A stretch of 56,313 nt of DNA from Paracoccaceae bacterium (lineage in GTDB: Bacteria; Pseudomonadota; Alphaproteobacteria; Rhodobacterales; Rhodobacteraceae), in NCBI GenBank assembly GCA_014762635.1, contig JABURR010000033.1, positions 1 to 56,313 of the forward strand. The letters are read 5' to 3'. The position numbers were made by a program, and so were the translations under genes. The notes beneath the pieces were generated by a model. It was not told the DNA's origin. It saw nothing but the letters and a program-made list of their open reading frames with translations, and did no database searches. Of this stretch, positions 26,399 to 35,329 are shown piece by piece; position 1 is the first letter of the stretch, and every line of letters begins with the position of its first letter.

Positions 26399-26724
26399 GT
26401 CCCCTTAACCGCTGGGGCGCATGTCCGGTTCCAACATTGACCAAATTGCTGCGCTGCAGTTCGCGCGGCGGCGGGTCGGGCGCCCCTGAATTTCAAAGGA
26501 GTCCTAATGTCTGGGCTCTCGAGTTCAACCGGATCGCCGGAAATGCGGGGTCGGTTTATGCTGCAGTGCAGAAAATGCCGGCCCGATGCCCGGAAAGCAC
26601 GGCAAGTGCTGAAATAATAGGCATCTGATCAAGAATTCGACACGGGCTTTGGGTCTAGACTCGGCTTGAGAAAGATCGCATAAATTTCCAGGAAGGGCGC
26701 CGAGGCAGGAGAAAATGACATAAA
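26399..26724. other. 326-bp divergent intergenic region, gpsA / tup genes
   Basis: This holds the promoters of the gpsA operon (minus) and the tungstate operon (plus). No perfect long palindrome was seen. It contains one short open frame with a good ribosome site (listed separately), and a three-codon ATG-ACA-TAA frame just before tupB. Confidence 0.6.
26507..26617 (+). CDS. Possible 36-residue small protein with CxxC
   Basis: ATG preceded by AAAGGAG at 5 bases, reading 36 codons to TAA. The peptide starts MSGLSSSTGSPEMRG, has a CRKC pair, and ends basic (ARKARQVLK). I recognise no family. It sits in the promoter region of tupB, so it could be a leader peptide or chance. Support is the ribosome site only. 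Confidence 0.3.
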   Translation: MSGLSSSTGSPEMRGRFMLQCRKCRPDARKARQVLK

Positions 26725-27432
26725 ATGCAGGATTTCATGTCTGCCCTGTCGGTCTCCCTGCGCCTGATCCTCTCGGGCGATCCCGACCTGTGGGAGATCA
26801 TCCTGCTGTCGCTCCGCGTGTCGCTGTTCGCGGTGCTGATCGCGGCACTGATCGGAATGCCTTTGGGCGCTGCGCTCGCGGTGGGGCGGTTCCCGGGGCG
26901 GCAGGTTCTTCTGGTTCTGCTCAACGCGTTGATGGGGCTGCCGCCGGTGGTCGTGGGGCTGGTGGTCTACCTGATGCTGTCGAACGCGGGCCCGCTGGGC
27001 GTTCTGCAACTGCTTTACACGCCAACGGCCATGATCATCGCGCAAGTGCTTCTGGTGACGCCGATCATCGCGGCGCTGACCCGGCAGGCGGTGGAGACCC
27101 TGAACGAGGAATATGCCGACCAGCTGCGCTCGCTCGGCCTGTCGCGGCTTGGCTCGGTGCCGACGCTGCTCTGGGACGGGCGGTTCGCGCTGATGACCGC
27201 GCTGCTGGCGGGCTTCGGCCGTGCGATTGCCGAGGTGGGCGCCGTGATCATCGTGGGGGGCAACATCAACCACGTGACCCGGGTGATGACGACGACGATC
27301 GCGCTGGAGACGTCCAAGGGCAACCTGTCGCTGGCGCTTGCGCTGGGGCTGATCCTGATCCTGATCGCCCTTTCGGTGAACGCCGCGGTGGCGCTGCTGG
27401 GGACGACAGCGCAAAGGACGGCCTATGTTTGA
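26725..27432 (+). CDS. tupB: Tungstate ABC transporter permease
   Basis: 235 residues, about five or six hydrophobic segments. Shows the binding-protein-dependent permease loop EEYADQLRSLGLSRLGSVPT and later GFGRAIAEVGAVIIVGGNI, which is typical of TupB/WtpB/ModB permeases. It forms the inner-membrane channel for tungstate (or molybdate) with the ATPase whose gene overlaps it by 8 bases. The substrate assignment rests mainly on the TupA-like binding protein downstream. GCAGGAGA lies about 12 bases before the start. Confidence 0.88.
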   Translation: MQDFMSALSVSLRLILSGDPDLWEIILLSLRVSLFAVLIAALIGMPLGAALAVGRFPGRQVLLVLLNALMGLPPVVVGLVVYLMLSNAGPLGVLQLLYTPTAMIIAQVLLVTPIIAALTRQAVETLNEEYADQLRSLGLSRLGSVPTLLWDGRFALMTALLAGFGRAIAEVGAVIIVGGNINHVTRVMTTTIALETSKGNLSLALALGLILILIALSVNAAVALLGTTAQRTAYV

Positions 27433-28174
27433 CGGAAAGGGAAACGGGCGCGTACAGGCGCAGTCCCTGCCGCTCAGGCTGCGTGATCTGCGGTTCGAAC
27501 GCGGTGGCCAGCGGCTACTGGATATTCCTGCCCTGAGCATTGCCCCGGGGGAGCCGACCCTGATCATGGGGCCGAATGGCGCCGGGAAAAGCGTGCTTTT
27601 GCGGCTGTTGCACGGGTTGGAGGCCCCGACCTCCGGCCAGGTTCTGGCCGGTGACGCGCCTCTCGACGAGGCTACAAGGCGGCGTCAGGCGATGGTGTTC
27701 CAGCGCCCGGTGATCCTGCGCCGCTCGGTGCGGGCCAACCTTGCCTTTGCCCTGCATGGGCGGCGCATGTCCCGAGCAGAGAAGGCCGACCGGATCGACG
27801 CGTTGCTGAGAATGGCCCGCCTGTCAGACCGTGCGGCACAATCGGGCCGCAGCCTTTCGGGCGGGGAACAGCAGCGGCTTGCGCTGGTGCGGGCGCTGGC
27901 GACCGAACCGGATGTGCTGTTCCTTGATGAGCCGACGGCCAGCCTCGATCCGGGCGCGACCCAGGCGATCGAGACGCTGATCCGCGAGGCCAGCGCGACC
28001 GGCACCAAGATCGTGATGGTCACCCATGACCCCGGACAGGCCCGTCGCCTTGGGGGGGAGGTGCTGTTCCTGAACAAGGGGCATCTGGTGGAACAAACCG
28101 CGGTGGAACCGTTTCTCGATACTCCCGCAACCGATGCGGCGCGGCGGTTTCTAAGGGGTGATCTGCTGGTCTGA
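27425..28174 (+). CDS. tupC: Tungstate ABC transporter ATP-binding protein
   Basis: 249 residues, one ABC ATPase domain: Walker A GPNGAGKS, Q-loop VFQRPVIL, signature LSGGEQQRLALVRAL, Walker B DVLFLDEPTASLDPG, and His switch VMVTHD. There is no C-terminal TOBE/Mop domain, unlike ModC, consistent with TupC. It powers the TupB permease. It overlaps tupB by 8 bases and ends 20 bases before tupA, so all three are translated from one mRNA. Confidence 0.9.
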   Translation: MFDGKGNGRVQAQSLPLRLRDLRFERGGQRLLDIPALSIAPGEPTLIMGPNGAGKSVLLRLLHGLEAPTSGQVLAGDAPLDEATRRRQAMVFQRPVILRRSVRANLAFALHGRRMSRAEKADRIDALLRMARLSDRAAQSGRSLSGGEQQRLALVRALATEPDVLFLDEPTASLDPGATQAIETLIREASATGTKIVMVTHDPGQARRLGGEVLFLNKGHLVEQTAVEPFLDTPATDAARRFLRGDLLV

Positions 28175-28194
28175 GCTAGGATATGGAGCAAGGA

Positions 28195-29013
28195 ATGCGT
28201 TTTTTACGATCTCTCGCGATTGCGCTTGCCGCGATGGTCGGGCTGACCGGGGCGGCGGCGGCCGAGGCGCCGTTCATCATTGTTCAGTCCACCACCTCGA
28301 CGCAGAACTCCGGCCTGCTCGACGCGATCCTACCGCAGTTCACCGAAAAGACCGGGATCGAAGTTCGCGTGGTGGCCGTGGGTACCGGGCAGGCGATCAA
28401 GAACGCGAGGAACGGCGACGGTGACGTGCTTCTGGTTCATGCCAAGCCATCGGAAGAGGCCTTCGTGACCGAGGGATACGGCGTCGAGCGGTTTGATGTC
28501 ATGTACAATGATTTCGTCGTGGTGGGCCCCGCCTCGGACCCGGCAGGCGTCGCGGGGATGACCGATGCGGTGGCCGCCCTGCGCAGGATCGCCGAGACCG
28601 AGGCGCCCTTCGCCTCGCGCGGGGATGACAGCGGGACACATAAGGCCGAGCTACGCCTGTGGGATGCGGCGGGCATCGATGCGGCGGCGGCTTCGGGCGG
28701 CTGGTATCGCGAGACCGGCTCGGGCATGGGCGCGACGCTGAACCTTGGCGCTGCCATGGGCGCCTATGTGCTGAGCGACCGGGCCACCTGGATTTCCTTC
28801 GGCAACAAGGGCGATCACCGGGTGCTGGTCGACGGCGACACGCGACTTTTCAACCAGTATGGCGTGATCCTTGTGAACCCCGAGAAACACCCCAACGTGA
28901 AGGCCGCCGAAGGTCAGACCTTCGTCGATTGGCTGATCGGGACCGAGGGGCAGGCCGCGATCGCCGCCTACAAGGTGGACGACCAGCAGCTTTTCTTCCC
29001 GAACGCGGATTAG
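28195..29013 (+). CDS. tupA: Tungstate-binding periplasmic protein
   Basis: 272 residues from ATG 28195 (GGAG 8 bases upstream; ATG 28183 is an alternative adding four residues). The signal peptide FLRSLAIALAAMVGLTGAAAA is followed by IIVQSTTSTQNSGLLDAILP, the strongly conserved TupA start (TTST...SGL), then GTGQAIKNARNGDGDVLLVH, FASRGDDSGTHKAEL and WYRETGSGMGATLN, which form the oxyanion site. It captures tungstate for enzymes such as formate dehydrogenase. Unusually the binding protein is encoded last in the operon. The regulator gene ends 4 bases after it, tail to tail. Confidence 0.92.
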   Translation: MRFLRSLAIALAAMVGLTGAAAAEAPFIIVQSTTSTQNSGLLDAILPQFTEKTGIEVRVVAVGTGQAIKNARNGDGDVLLVHAKPSEEAFVTEGYGVERFDVMYNDFVVVGPASDPAGVAGMTDAVAALRRIAETEAPFASRGDDSGTHKAELRLWDAAGIDAAAASGGWYRETGSGMGATLNLGAAMGAYVLSDRATWISFGNKGDHRVLVDGDTRLFNQYGVILVNPEKHPNVKAAEGQTFVDWLIGTEGQAAIAAYKVDDQQLFFPNAD

Positions 29014-29017
29014 GGGG

Positions 29018-29893
29018 TCAGGCGGCGGCGTTGAACCGGACCCGCCCCAGCCCCGCGATGTCATAGCCTTCCATGGTACGGGCTTTCTCGGCGAAGGCCG
29101 CGCCGTGCAGGAAGGCCAGAAGCGTCTGCATCGGCGGCTCGAAAAAGGCGCGGCGCCAGACCAGCAGGTCGAAGCGTTCCTCCAGCACCGGCACGAAATC
29201 GAGCCGGAACCGGCGAGCGGAGGAGGCCAGCCCAAAGGCGGCCTCTGCCCCGCCATCCAACACGCGCAGCGCGGCATCATCCTCGGTCCGTGCCGGGGCT
29301 GCGGGATCGTCGCGGGTGGCGATACCGGCCTCCTGCGCGAGGTCACGGAACAGCCGCTCGCTCGCTGCTGCCTCCTGCCGATTGGCAAAGCTGCGCCCGT
29401 TGAGGTCGGCGATGGAGCCGATACCCAGCGGGTTGCCCGGTGCCACGATCAGCCCGCGTGCGCGCCGGGCCAGTTCGATCAGCACAACGGGCTTTCCCGC
29501 CATTTCCTCGGCCACGGTTCCGGCATTCCAGCCGTCGCCCTCGCGGATATGCAGCGCGGCGGCGGTGGCCTCGTTGCGGGCCATGCGTTCCAGCCCGTCG
29601 AAACTGCCGTCGAAAAGCGCGGCCAACCCGCAGCCGGATTCTCTCAGCGCCCAGTCCAGCAGTGGATCGTGACTGCCTGCGATCACCAGCGGCGGCAACT
29701 CCGCTGGCGCGGGGCCTGAACGCGCTGCCTCCATCCAGTCGAGGATGTCCTGCCGGGGAAACAGCAGCTTGCCCACCACGCGCACGCAGGGCACCTCGCC
29801 ATTCGCGGCGAGGTCATAGACCTTGCGCTCTTTGATGCGGAGCAGGTCCGCCAGTTCGCGCGTGGTCAGGTAGTCGTTCTGAAGCTCATCCAT
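29018..29893 (-). CDS. HTH (excisionase-like) regulator with periplasmic-binding fold
   Basis: 291 residues. The N-terminal ~55 residues are a MerR/excisionase-type helix-turn-helix (YLTTRELADLLRIKERKVYDL and VVGKLLFPRQDILDWM). The remainder matches a PBP-like domain: PPLVIAGSHDPLLDWALRE, VLIELARRARGLIVAPGNP, and a C-terminal FVPVLEERFDLLVWRRAFF. Such fusions occur beside molybdate and tungstate transporters and are thought to sense the oxyanion or a cofactor precursor. It has no export signal, so it is cytoplasmic. Placed convergently with tupBCA, it is the likely regulator of that operon. Confidence 0.8.
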   Translation of the reverse strand: MDELQNDYLTTRELADLLRIKERKVYDLAANGEVPCVRVVGKLLFPRQDILDWMEAARSGPAPAELPPLVIAGSHDPLLDWALRESGCGLAALFDGSFDGLERMARNEATAAALHIREGDGWNAGTVAEEMAGKPVVLIELARRARGLIVAPGNPLGIGSIADLNGRSFANRQEAAASERLFRDLAQEAGIATRDDPAAPARTEDDAALRVLDGGAEAAFGLASSARRFRLDFVPVLEERFDLLVWRRAFFEPPMQTLLAFLHGAAFAEKARTMEGYDIAGLGRVRFNAAA

Positions 29894-30029
29894 GCCCGGC
29901 CATTTACGCGCGTTTCCCCCGTTGGTTCAACGGCGATCCGCCGAGCGCGGTCACGGAAACGTCATCCCTATGGACCCTGCAAATCCTTATGCCTAACTAG
30001 TCTGTGAACGAGACAGGAAAGGGCAGTTC

Positions 30030-31397
30030 ATGCGGATCAACAGGCGCGGTTTCATCTTGTCGGCTTCGGCCCTGGCGGCAACCGCCGGGCGCGGGATCGC
30101 CGCATCGCCAATGCCCGAGCTTGTCGCCGCGCCCTCGCGCGCGCAGCTTGCGCCCGACACCTATCCCGACACGGCGGTCTGGAGCTACAACGGTGGCATC
30201 CCAGGGCCGGAAATTCGTCTGCCGCAGGGGGCGGAGCTGACCCGCCGCCTCGTGAACAACCTGCCGGAGGAGACCAGCATCCACTGGCACGGCATCCGGA
30301 TCGACAACGCCATGGACGGTGTGCCGGACCTGACGCAGGACGCGGTCGCGCCGGGCGGCAGCTTCGACTATGCCTTCCGCCTGCCGGACGCGGGGACCTA
30401 CTGGTACCACACCCACAACCGCTCGTGGGAGCAGATGGCGCGCGGGCTTGCCGGACCGCTCATCGTGGAAGAGGCCGATGGCCCTGACGTCGATGCGGAC
30501 ATCACGCTGGCGGTGTCGGATTGGCGCCTGACGCGCGAGGCGGCCATGTCCGAGGATTTCGGCATGATGCACGACCTTTCCCACGCGGGGCGGATCGGCA
30601 ACCTGCTGACCGTGAACGGCGCGTTCGAGTTTCGTCAGGGCGTGAAACGCGGCGACCGGGTGCGGCTGCGGCTGATCAACATGGCCACGGCGCGGATACT
30701 CTCGCTGGAACTGCCGGGGTTCGACGGCTGGATCGTGGCGCTGGACGGGATGCCGCTGGAGACACCCCAGCGGGCCGAGCGCCTGACGCTGGCCCCGGCG
30801 CAGCGGGTGGACGTGATCGCCGATGTCGTGGCCGAGGAAGGGGGCGAGGCCAACCTCGTCCAGTTCGCGCGGGATGGCGGCTTTGCCCTGAGTGCCTTCC
30901 CGGTTGCGGCGGGCGGTGCCGCGCGGGGTACGGCTCCGAAGCCGCTGCCGCCGAACCCGGTGCCCGAGATCACGCTGGCCGAGGCGCGCAAGACCCGGCT
31001 CACGATGGAGGGCGGTGCCATGGGCGGCCTCTCGGCCGCGCGCTACAAGGGCGAGCGCCTGTCGATGCGCGACCTGGTGCAGCAAGGGCAGGTTTGGGCC
31101 TTCAACGGCACGGCGGGGCTGGACGAGGCGCCGTTCTTCACGCTTGACCGGGGTGAGGCGATCCGAATGCCGATGGTCAACGACACGGCCTTCCCGCATG
31201 GCATCCACCTGCACGGCCACCACTTCCGCGAAGTTACCGCCGAAGGTTTGGGCCCGTGGCGCGACACGATCCTGCTGGACCGGGGCGAGACGCGCGAGAT
31301 CGTGCTGCAGGGCGACAATCCCGGAGATTGGCTGCTGCATTGCCATATGCTCGGCCACCAGGCGGCGGGGATGAAGACCTGGTTCCGGGTGCTTTGA
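30030..31397 (+). CDS. Tat-exported multicopper oxidase
   Basis: 455 residues. A twin-arginine signal NRRGFILSASALAATAG opens the protein. The four copper-binding blocks are complete: HWHGIRIDN, WYHTHNR, HGIHLHGHHF and HCHMLGHQAAGM; the last carries the type 1 Cys-His and a Met ligand. Three cupredoxin domains fit this length, as in laccases and CueO. There is no Met-rich insert like that of CueO, so a copper-resistance role is open. It is periplasmic and oxidises phenols or metal ions with oxygen. AGGAAAGGG lies before the ATG. Confidence 0.92.
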   Translation: MRINRRGFILSASALAATAGRGIAASPMPELVAAPSRAQLAPDTYPDTAVWSYNGGIPGPEIRLPQGAELTRRLVNNLPEETSIHWHGIRIDNAMDGVPDLTQDAVAPGGSFDYAFRLPDAGTYWYHTHNRSWEQMARGLAGPLIVEEADGPDVDADITLAVSDWRLTREAAMSEDFGMMHDLSHAGRIGNLLTVNGAFEFRQGVKRGDRVRLRLINMATARILSLELPGFDGWIVALDGMPLETPQRAERLTLAPAQRVDVIADVVAEEGGEANLVQFARDGGFALSAFPVAAGGAARGTAPKPLPPNPVPEITLAEARKTRLTMEGGAMGGLSAARYKGERLSMRDLVQQGQVWAFNGTAGLDEAPFFTLDRGEAIRMPMVNDTAFPHGIHLHGHHFREVTAEGLGPWRDTILLDRGETREIVLQGDNPGDWLLHCHMLGHQAAGMKTWFRVL

Positions 31398-31407
31398 ATA
31401 TCACCTG

Positions 31408-31444
31408 AAAAAAGTAGGCGCCCCGCCGGGGATTGCGGGGCGCC
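31408..31444 (-). terminator. Terminator read from the minus strand (apt)
   Basis: GGCGCCCCG and CGGGGCGCC pair over 9 bp with a 10-base loop; on the minus strand the stem is followed by TACTTTTTT. It lies about 90 bases past the apt stop and just beyond the multicopper oxidase stop, so it may also protect that mRNA end. Confidence 0.75.
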
Positions 31445-31532
31445 ATGGGGAGGGCGAACGGATCGCCGGGGATGCAAACAGCCTTTTCCCTTGGGCTACC
31501 CGAGACCTACGCTCTAACCCTTACCAAGAAGT

Positions 31533-32066
31533 TCACGCGCCTTCGAAATCGCAGAGCGCGTGAACGTCATAGCCCAAACCTTCGAGCAGCTTGCGCCCGC
31601 CCAGTTCCGGCAGGTCCACCACGAAGGCGCAGCCGACGATCTCGGCCCCCAGCCGTTCGATCAGCTTGATCCCGGCCTCGGCGGTGCCGCCGGTGGCCAG
31701 CAGGTCGTCGACCAGCAGGACCTTCTCCCCGGGTTTCAGCGCGTCGTCATGCACTTCCATGATCGCCTCGCCGTATTCCAGCTTGTAGTCCTGCGCGATG
31801 GTGGTGCCGGGCAGCTTGCCCTTCTTGCGGATCGGGACGAACCCCACGCTGAGTTGGTGCGCGATGGCCCCGCCCAGGATGAAGCCGCGCGCCTCGAGGC
31901 CCACGACCTTGTTGATCGGCTCCCCGGCGTAAGGATGCAGCAGCTGGTCGATCGCCATGCGAAACCCGCGCGCATCGGCAAAAAGCGTGGTCACATCGCG
32001 GAACATGATCCCCTCGTGCGGGAAATCGGCGATGGTGCGGATGTAGTCCTTGACGGTTTTGGCCAT
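31533..32066 (-). CDS. apt: Adenine phosphoribosyltransferase
   Basis: 177 residues, normal Apt length, starting at ATG 32066. Shows [41 protein letters not shown] and the PRPP loop [17 protein letters not shown]. It converts adenine and PRPP to AMP. The start is 3 bases after the upstream methylthioadenosine phosphorylase gene, whose product adenine it can use; the pair forms a salvage operon. Longer in-frame readings overlap mtnP and have no conserved sequence. Confidence 0.95.
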   Translation of the reverse strand: MAKTVKDYIRTIADFPHEGIMFRDVTTLFADARGFRMAIDQLLHPYAGEPINKVVGLEARGFILGGAIAHQLSVGFVPIRKKGKLPGTTIAQDYKLEYGEAIMEVHDDALKPGEKVLLVDDLLATGGTAEAGIKLIERLGAEIVGCAFVVDLPELGGRKLLEGLGYDVHALCDFEGA

Positions 32067-32068
32067 GA

Positions 32069-32941
<873 letters not shown>

Positions 32942-33301
32942 GCCTGTCTCTCCAGTGTTTGTTCCGGCGCAGATTACGGGGCGCTGCGCAGAAGGAAAAC
33001 CCGGTTCCGAAGTGGTTGACCTTCATGTGAATACGCGGTGCGCGTGGCTGTCGGAGTGCGGGCGAAATTCACGTTATAAGGGAAATCTTGAGATTGCTCG
33101 GCTTCTCTTGTCTTGGCCGAGGTAGTTCCGCCCTTGGATCGGTCCGGCTCTATAAGTCAGAAATATATTGCAAATAGCATATGCGAAATTTCATAGCGTC
33201 TGCTGTAGTATCCCGATACTACAACCTGAGAAGGAGTTGACTCTGCGTCACTTTGTCTCAATCCTGCCATTGTCGATTTCGACAAACGGGAGGAAATCAC
33301 C
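32942..33301. other. 360-bp divergent region between mtnP and PQQ dehydrogenase
   Basis: No convincing gene. The right half is A/T-richer and holds the 20-bp palindrome listed below plus a GAAATTTC palindrome at about 33185-33192. CGGGAGG lies just before the dehydrogenase start. The left half carries the mtnP promoter. Confidence 0.6.
33204..33223. promoter_or_regulatory. 20-bp palindrome upstream of PQQ dehydrogenase operon
   Basis: TGTAGTATCCCGATACTACA has two perfect 9-bp arms and a CC centre, 79 bases before the dehydrogenase ATG. This is a strong candidate operator; the regulator is not encoded next to it. Confidence 0.6.
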
Positions 33302-34558
33302 ATGAAGAAGACGCTGACGTCAGTGATGGCACTGGCGCTGTCGGCAGGTCTGGGCACGTCCCTGGCCGCCAATGCGCAGGACAACCTGGAAAAACTGGGT
33401 TCGTTCAAAACGACCGGCGTGACCGAGTTCACGGTCATCGAACAGGGCGGCGACTATGCCGACGCGATCCGCGAGACGCTGAAGCGGATCACCATGCCGC
33501 CGGGCTTCAAGATCGAGCTTTACGCCATCGTGCCCGACGCGCGCCACATGGCCGTGGGTCCGCAGGGCATCGTGACCTTCGTCGGCACACGCAAGACCGA
33601 AGTCTGGGCCGTGACCGACCGCAACAAGGACCGCGTCGCCGACGAGGTTAAGAACTTCGCGCCCTCGCTGGCCAAGGCCATTCCGAACGGTCCGTGTTTT
33701 ACCGATGACGGGTTCCTGATCATCGCCGAGCAGAACCGGGTGCTGATGTATCCGGCGGCGGAGTTCTTCTACGAAAGCCCCGATGTTGTTGCCGTGCCCA
33801 TCGTGCCGGGCGGCGAGTTGGTTCCGCCGGAGGAGGAGAGCTACAACCACACCGCGCGCGTCTGCAAGATCGGGCCGGATGGGAAGCTTTACATTTCGTT
33901 GGGTCAGCCCTTCAACGTCCACCCCAAGGAAAAGGTCGACCTTTACAACGAATGGGGTATCGGCGGCATGATCCGTATGAACCTCGATGGGTCGGATCGT
34001 GAGGTTTATACCTACGGTATCCGGAACTCGGTGGGGCACGACTTCCACCCCGTGACCGGAGAACTGTGGTTCACCGATAACCAGGTCGATGGTATGGGCG
34101 ACGACATCCCGCCGGGCGAGATCAACCGTCAGACCGCCGCAGGGCAGAATTTCGGATTTCCATGGTATGGCGGGGGCAGCACCCGGACAAACGAATACAT
34201 GGACGAGGAACCCCCTGCCGACGTGGTCTTCCCGGCCTCCGAAACCGTGGCGCATGCGGCTGACCTTGGGATGATGTTCTACACCGGCAAGATGTTCCCG
34301 TCGGAGTACCAGAACGCTATCTTCTCGGCCCAGCATGGCTCGTGGAACCGGACGACCCCGGTTGGCGCACGGGTGATGGTCACCTTCATCGATGCCGATG
34401 GAAACGCGACCACCGAGCCGTTCGCCGAAGGCTGGATCGACGAGAACGGCGAATACCTTGGCCGTCCGGTCGACGTTGCGCAGCTGCGCGACGGTTCGAT
34501 CCTGGTGTCGGATGACCTTGCCGGTGCGCTCTACCGCATCAGCTACTCGGCCGAATGA
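33302..34558 (+). CDS. PQQ-dependent sugar dehydrogenase (sorbosone dehydrogenase family)
   Basis: 418 residues. Signal peptide TLTSVMALALSAGLGTSLAANA, probably cleaved before QDN. The mature part is a glucose/sorbosone dehydrogenase beta-propeller: PPGFKIELYAIVPDARHMAV, VWAVTDRNKDRVADEV, YNHTARVCKIGPDGKLYIS, GIRNSVGHDFHPVTGELWF and FSAQHGSWNRT. It oxidises a sugar or aldehyde in the periplasm with PQQ. Its stop overlaps the start of the diheme cytochrome gene (ATGATG), the natural electron acceptor. No PQQ synthesis genes are in the window. Confidence 0.88.
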   Translation: MKKTLTSVMALALSAGLGTSLAANAQDNLEKLGSFKTTGVTEFTVIEQGGDYADAIRETLKRITMPPGFKIELYAIVPDARHMAVGPQGIVTFVGTRKTEVWAVTDRNKDRVADEVKNFAPSLAKAIPNGPCFTDDGFLIIAEQNRVLMYPAAEFFYESPDVVAVPIVPGGELVPPEEESYNHTARVCKIGPDGKLYISLGQPFNVHPKEKVDLYNEWGIGGMIRMNLDGSDREVYTYGIRNSVGHDFHPVTGELWFTDNQVDGMGDDIPPGEINRQTAAGQNFGFPWYGGGSTRTNEYMDEEPPADVVFPASETVAHAADLGMMFYTGKMFPSEYQNAIFSAQHGSWNRTTPVGARVMVTFIDADGNATTEPFAEGWIDENGEYLGRPVDVAQLRDGSILVSDDLAGALYRISYSAE

Positions 34559-35136
34559 TGCGGCTGGTTACCCTTTTTCTCGGCGGGCTGATGCTCGCCG
34601 GGGGATCCTGGGCGGAAGGGTCGCTGGAAGGCGACCCTGACGCCGGACGCAAGCTGGCCGGTCAGTGCCGGACCTGTCACGGGTTGAACGGGATCGCGCA
34701 GATCCCGATCGCGCCGAACATCGGTGGCGAATCCGCCGACTATCTTGCGCGGCAGCTGACTGCGTTCCGTGAAGGGACGCGCCAGCACGAGATGATGACG
34801 GTCGTGACCAAGATGCTGACCGACCAGCAGATCGCCGACGTGGCGGCCTGGTTCGCTTCGCATGAGGTGACGGCCACGTTGTCGGGCGATCCCTCGGGCG
34901 CGCCCGAGCTTTGCGCGGGCTGCCACGGAGAGGACGGGATCGCGGTGATCGAGGACGCCCCCAACCTTGCGGGCGAGACGACGATCTACATCGACACCCA
35001 GCTCAAGGCGTTCCGCTTGGGTAAACGCGAAAGCGACATCATGAGCGGCATCGCGGCGGAGTTGACGGATGACGAGATCCGGGCCGCGGCGACATGGTAC
35101 GAAAGCGTCAAGCTGGAGAGCGCGCGGCCGGAGTAG
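34555..35136 (+). CDS. Diheme c-type cytochrome
   Basis: 193 residues. The signal peptide LVTLFLGGLMLAGGSWA precedes two cytochrome c domains with heme sites CRTCH and CAGCH. Each is followed by a similar PNIGGE / PNLAGE segment and a distal Met-containing helix (EMMTVVTKML, SDIMSGIAAEL), as in cytochrome c4-like proteins. It probably takes electrons from the PQQ dehydrogenase, whose gene it overlaps by 4 bases, and passes them to the respiratory chain. Confidence 0.9.
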   Translation: MMRLVTLFLGGLMLAGGSWAEGSLEGDPDAGRKLAGQCRTCHGLNGIAQIPIAPNIGGESADYLARQLTAFREGTRQHEMMTVVTKMLTDQQIADVAAWFASHEVTATLSGDPSGAPELCAGCHGEDGIAVIEDAPNLAGETTIYIDTQLKAFRLGKRESDIMSGIAAELTDDEIRAAATWYESVKLESARPE

Positions 35137-35168
35137 GGCGCGCCTCACGGCGATCTGACGCGAGCGAC

Positions 35169-35198
35169 CGGCGGGCCATGGCCCGCCGTTTCGCGTTT
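35169..35198 (+). terminator. Terminator after cytochrome c gene
   Basis: CGGCGGGCCATGGCCCGCCG is a perfect 20-bp palindrome followed by TTTCGCGTTTT, 33 bases past the stop. Confidence 0.8.
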
Positions 35199-35329
35199 TC
35201 GGGTGTGCCTTTCAGCCCCTTTCGCGCGGCACGCATGGCTGGTATGCCCAAGAATACCGTGCAATCCGGACAAAAATCGTTAAGCCGTGCACGCGCGCAA
35301 CAGAAATCCAGACAGACAGAGGCCACGAC

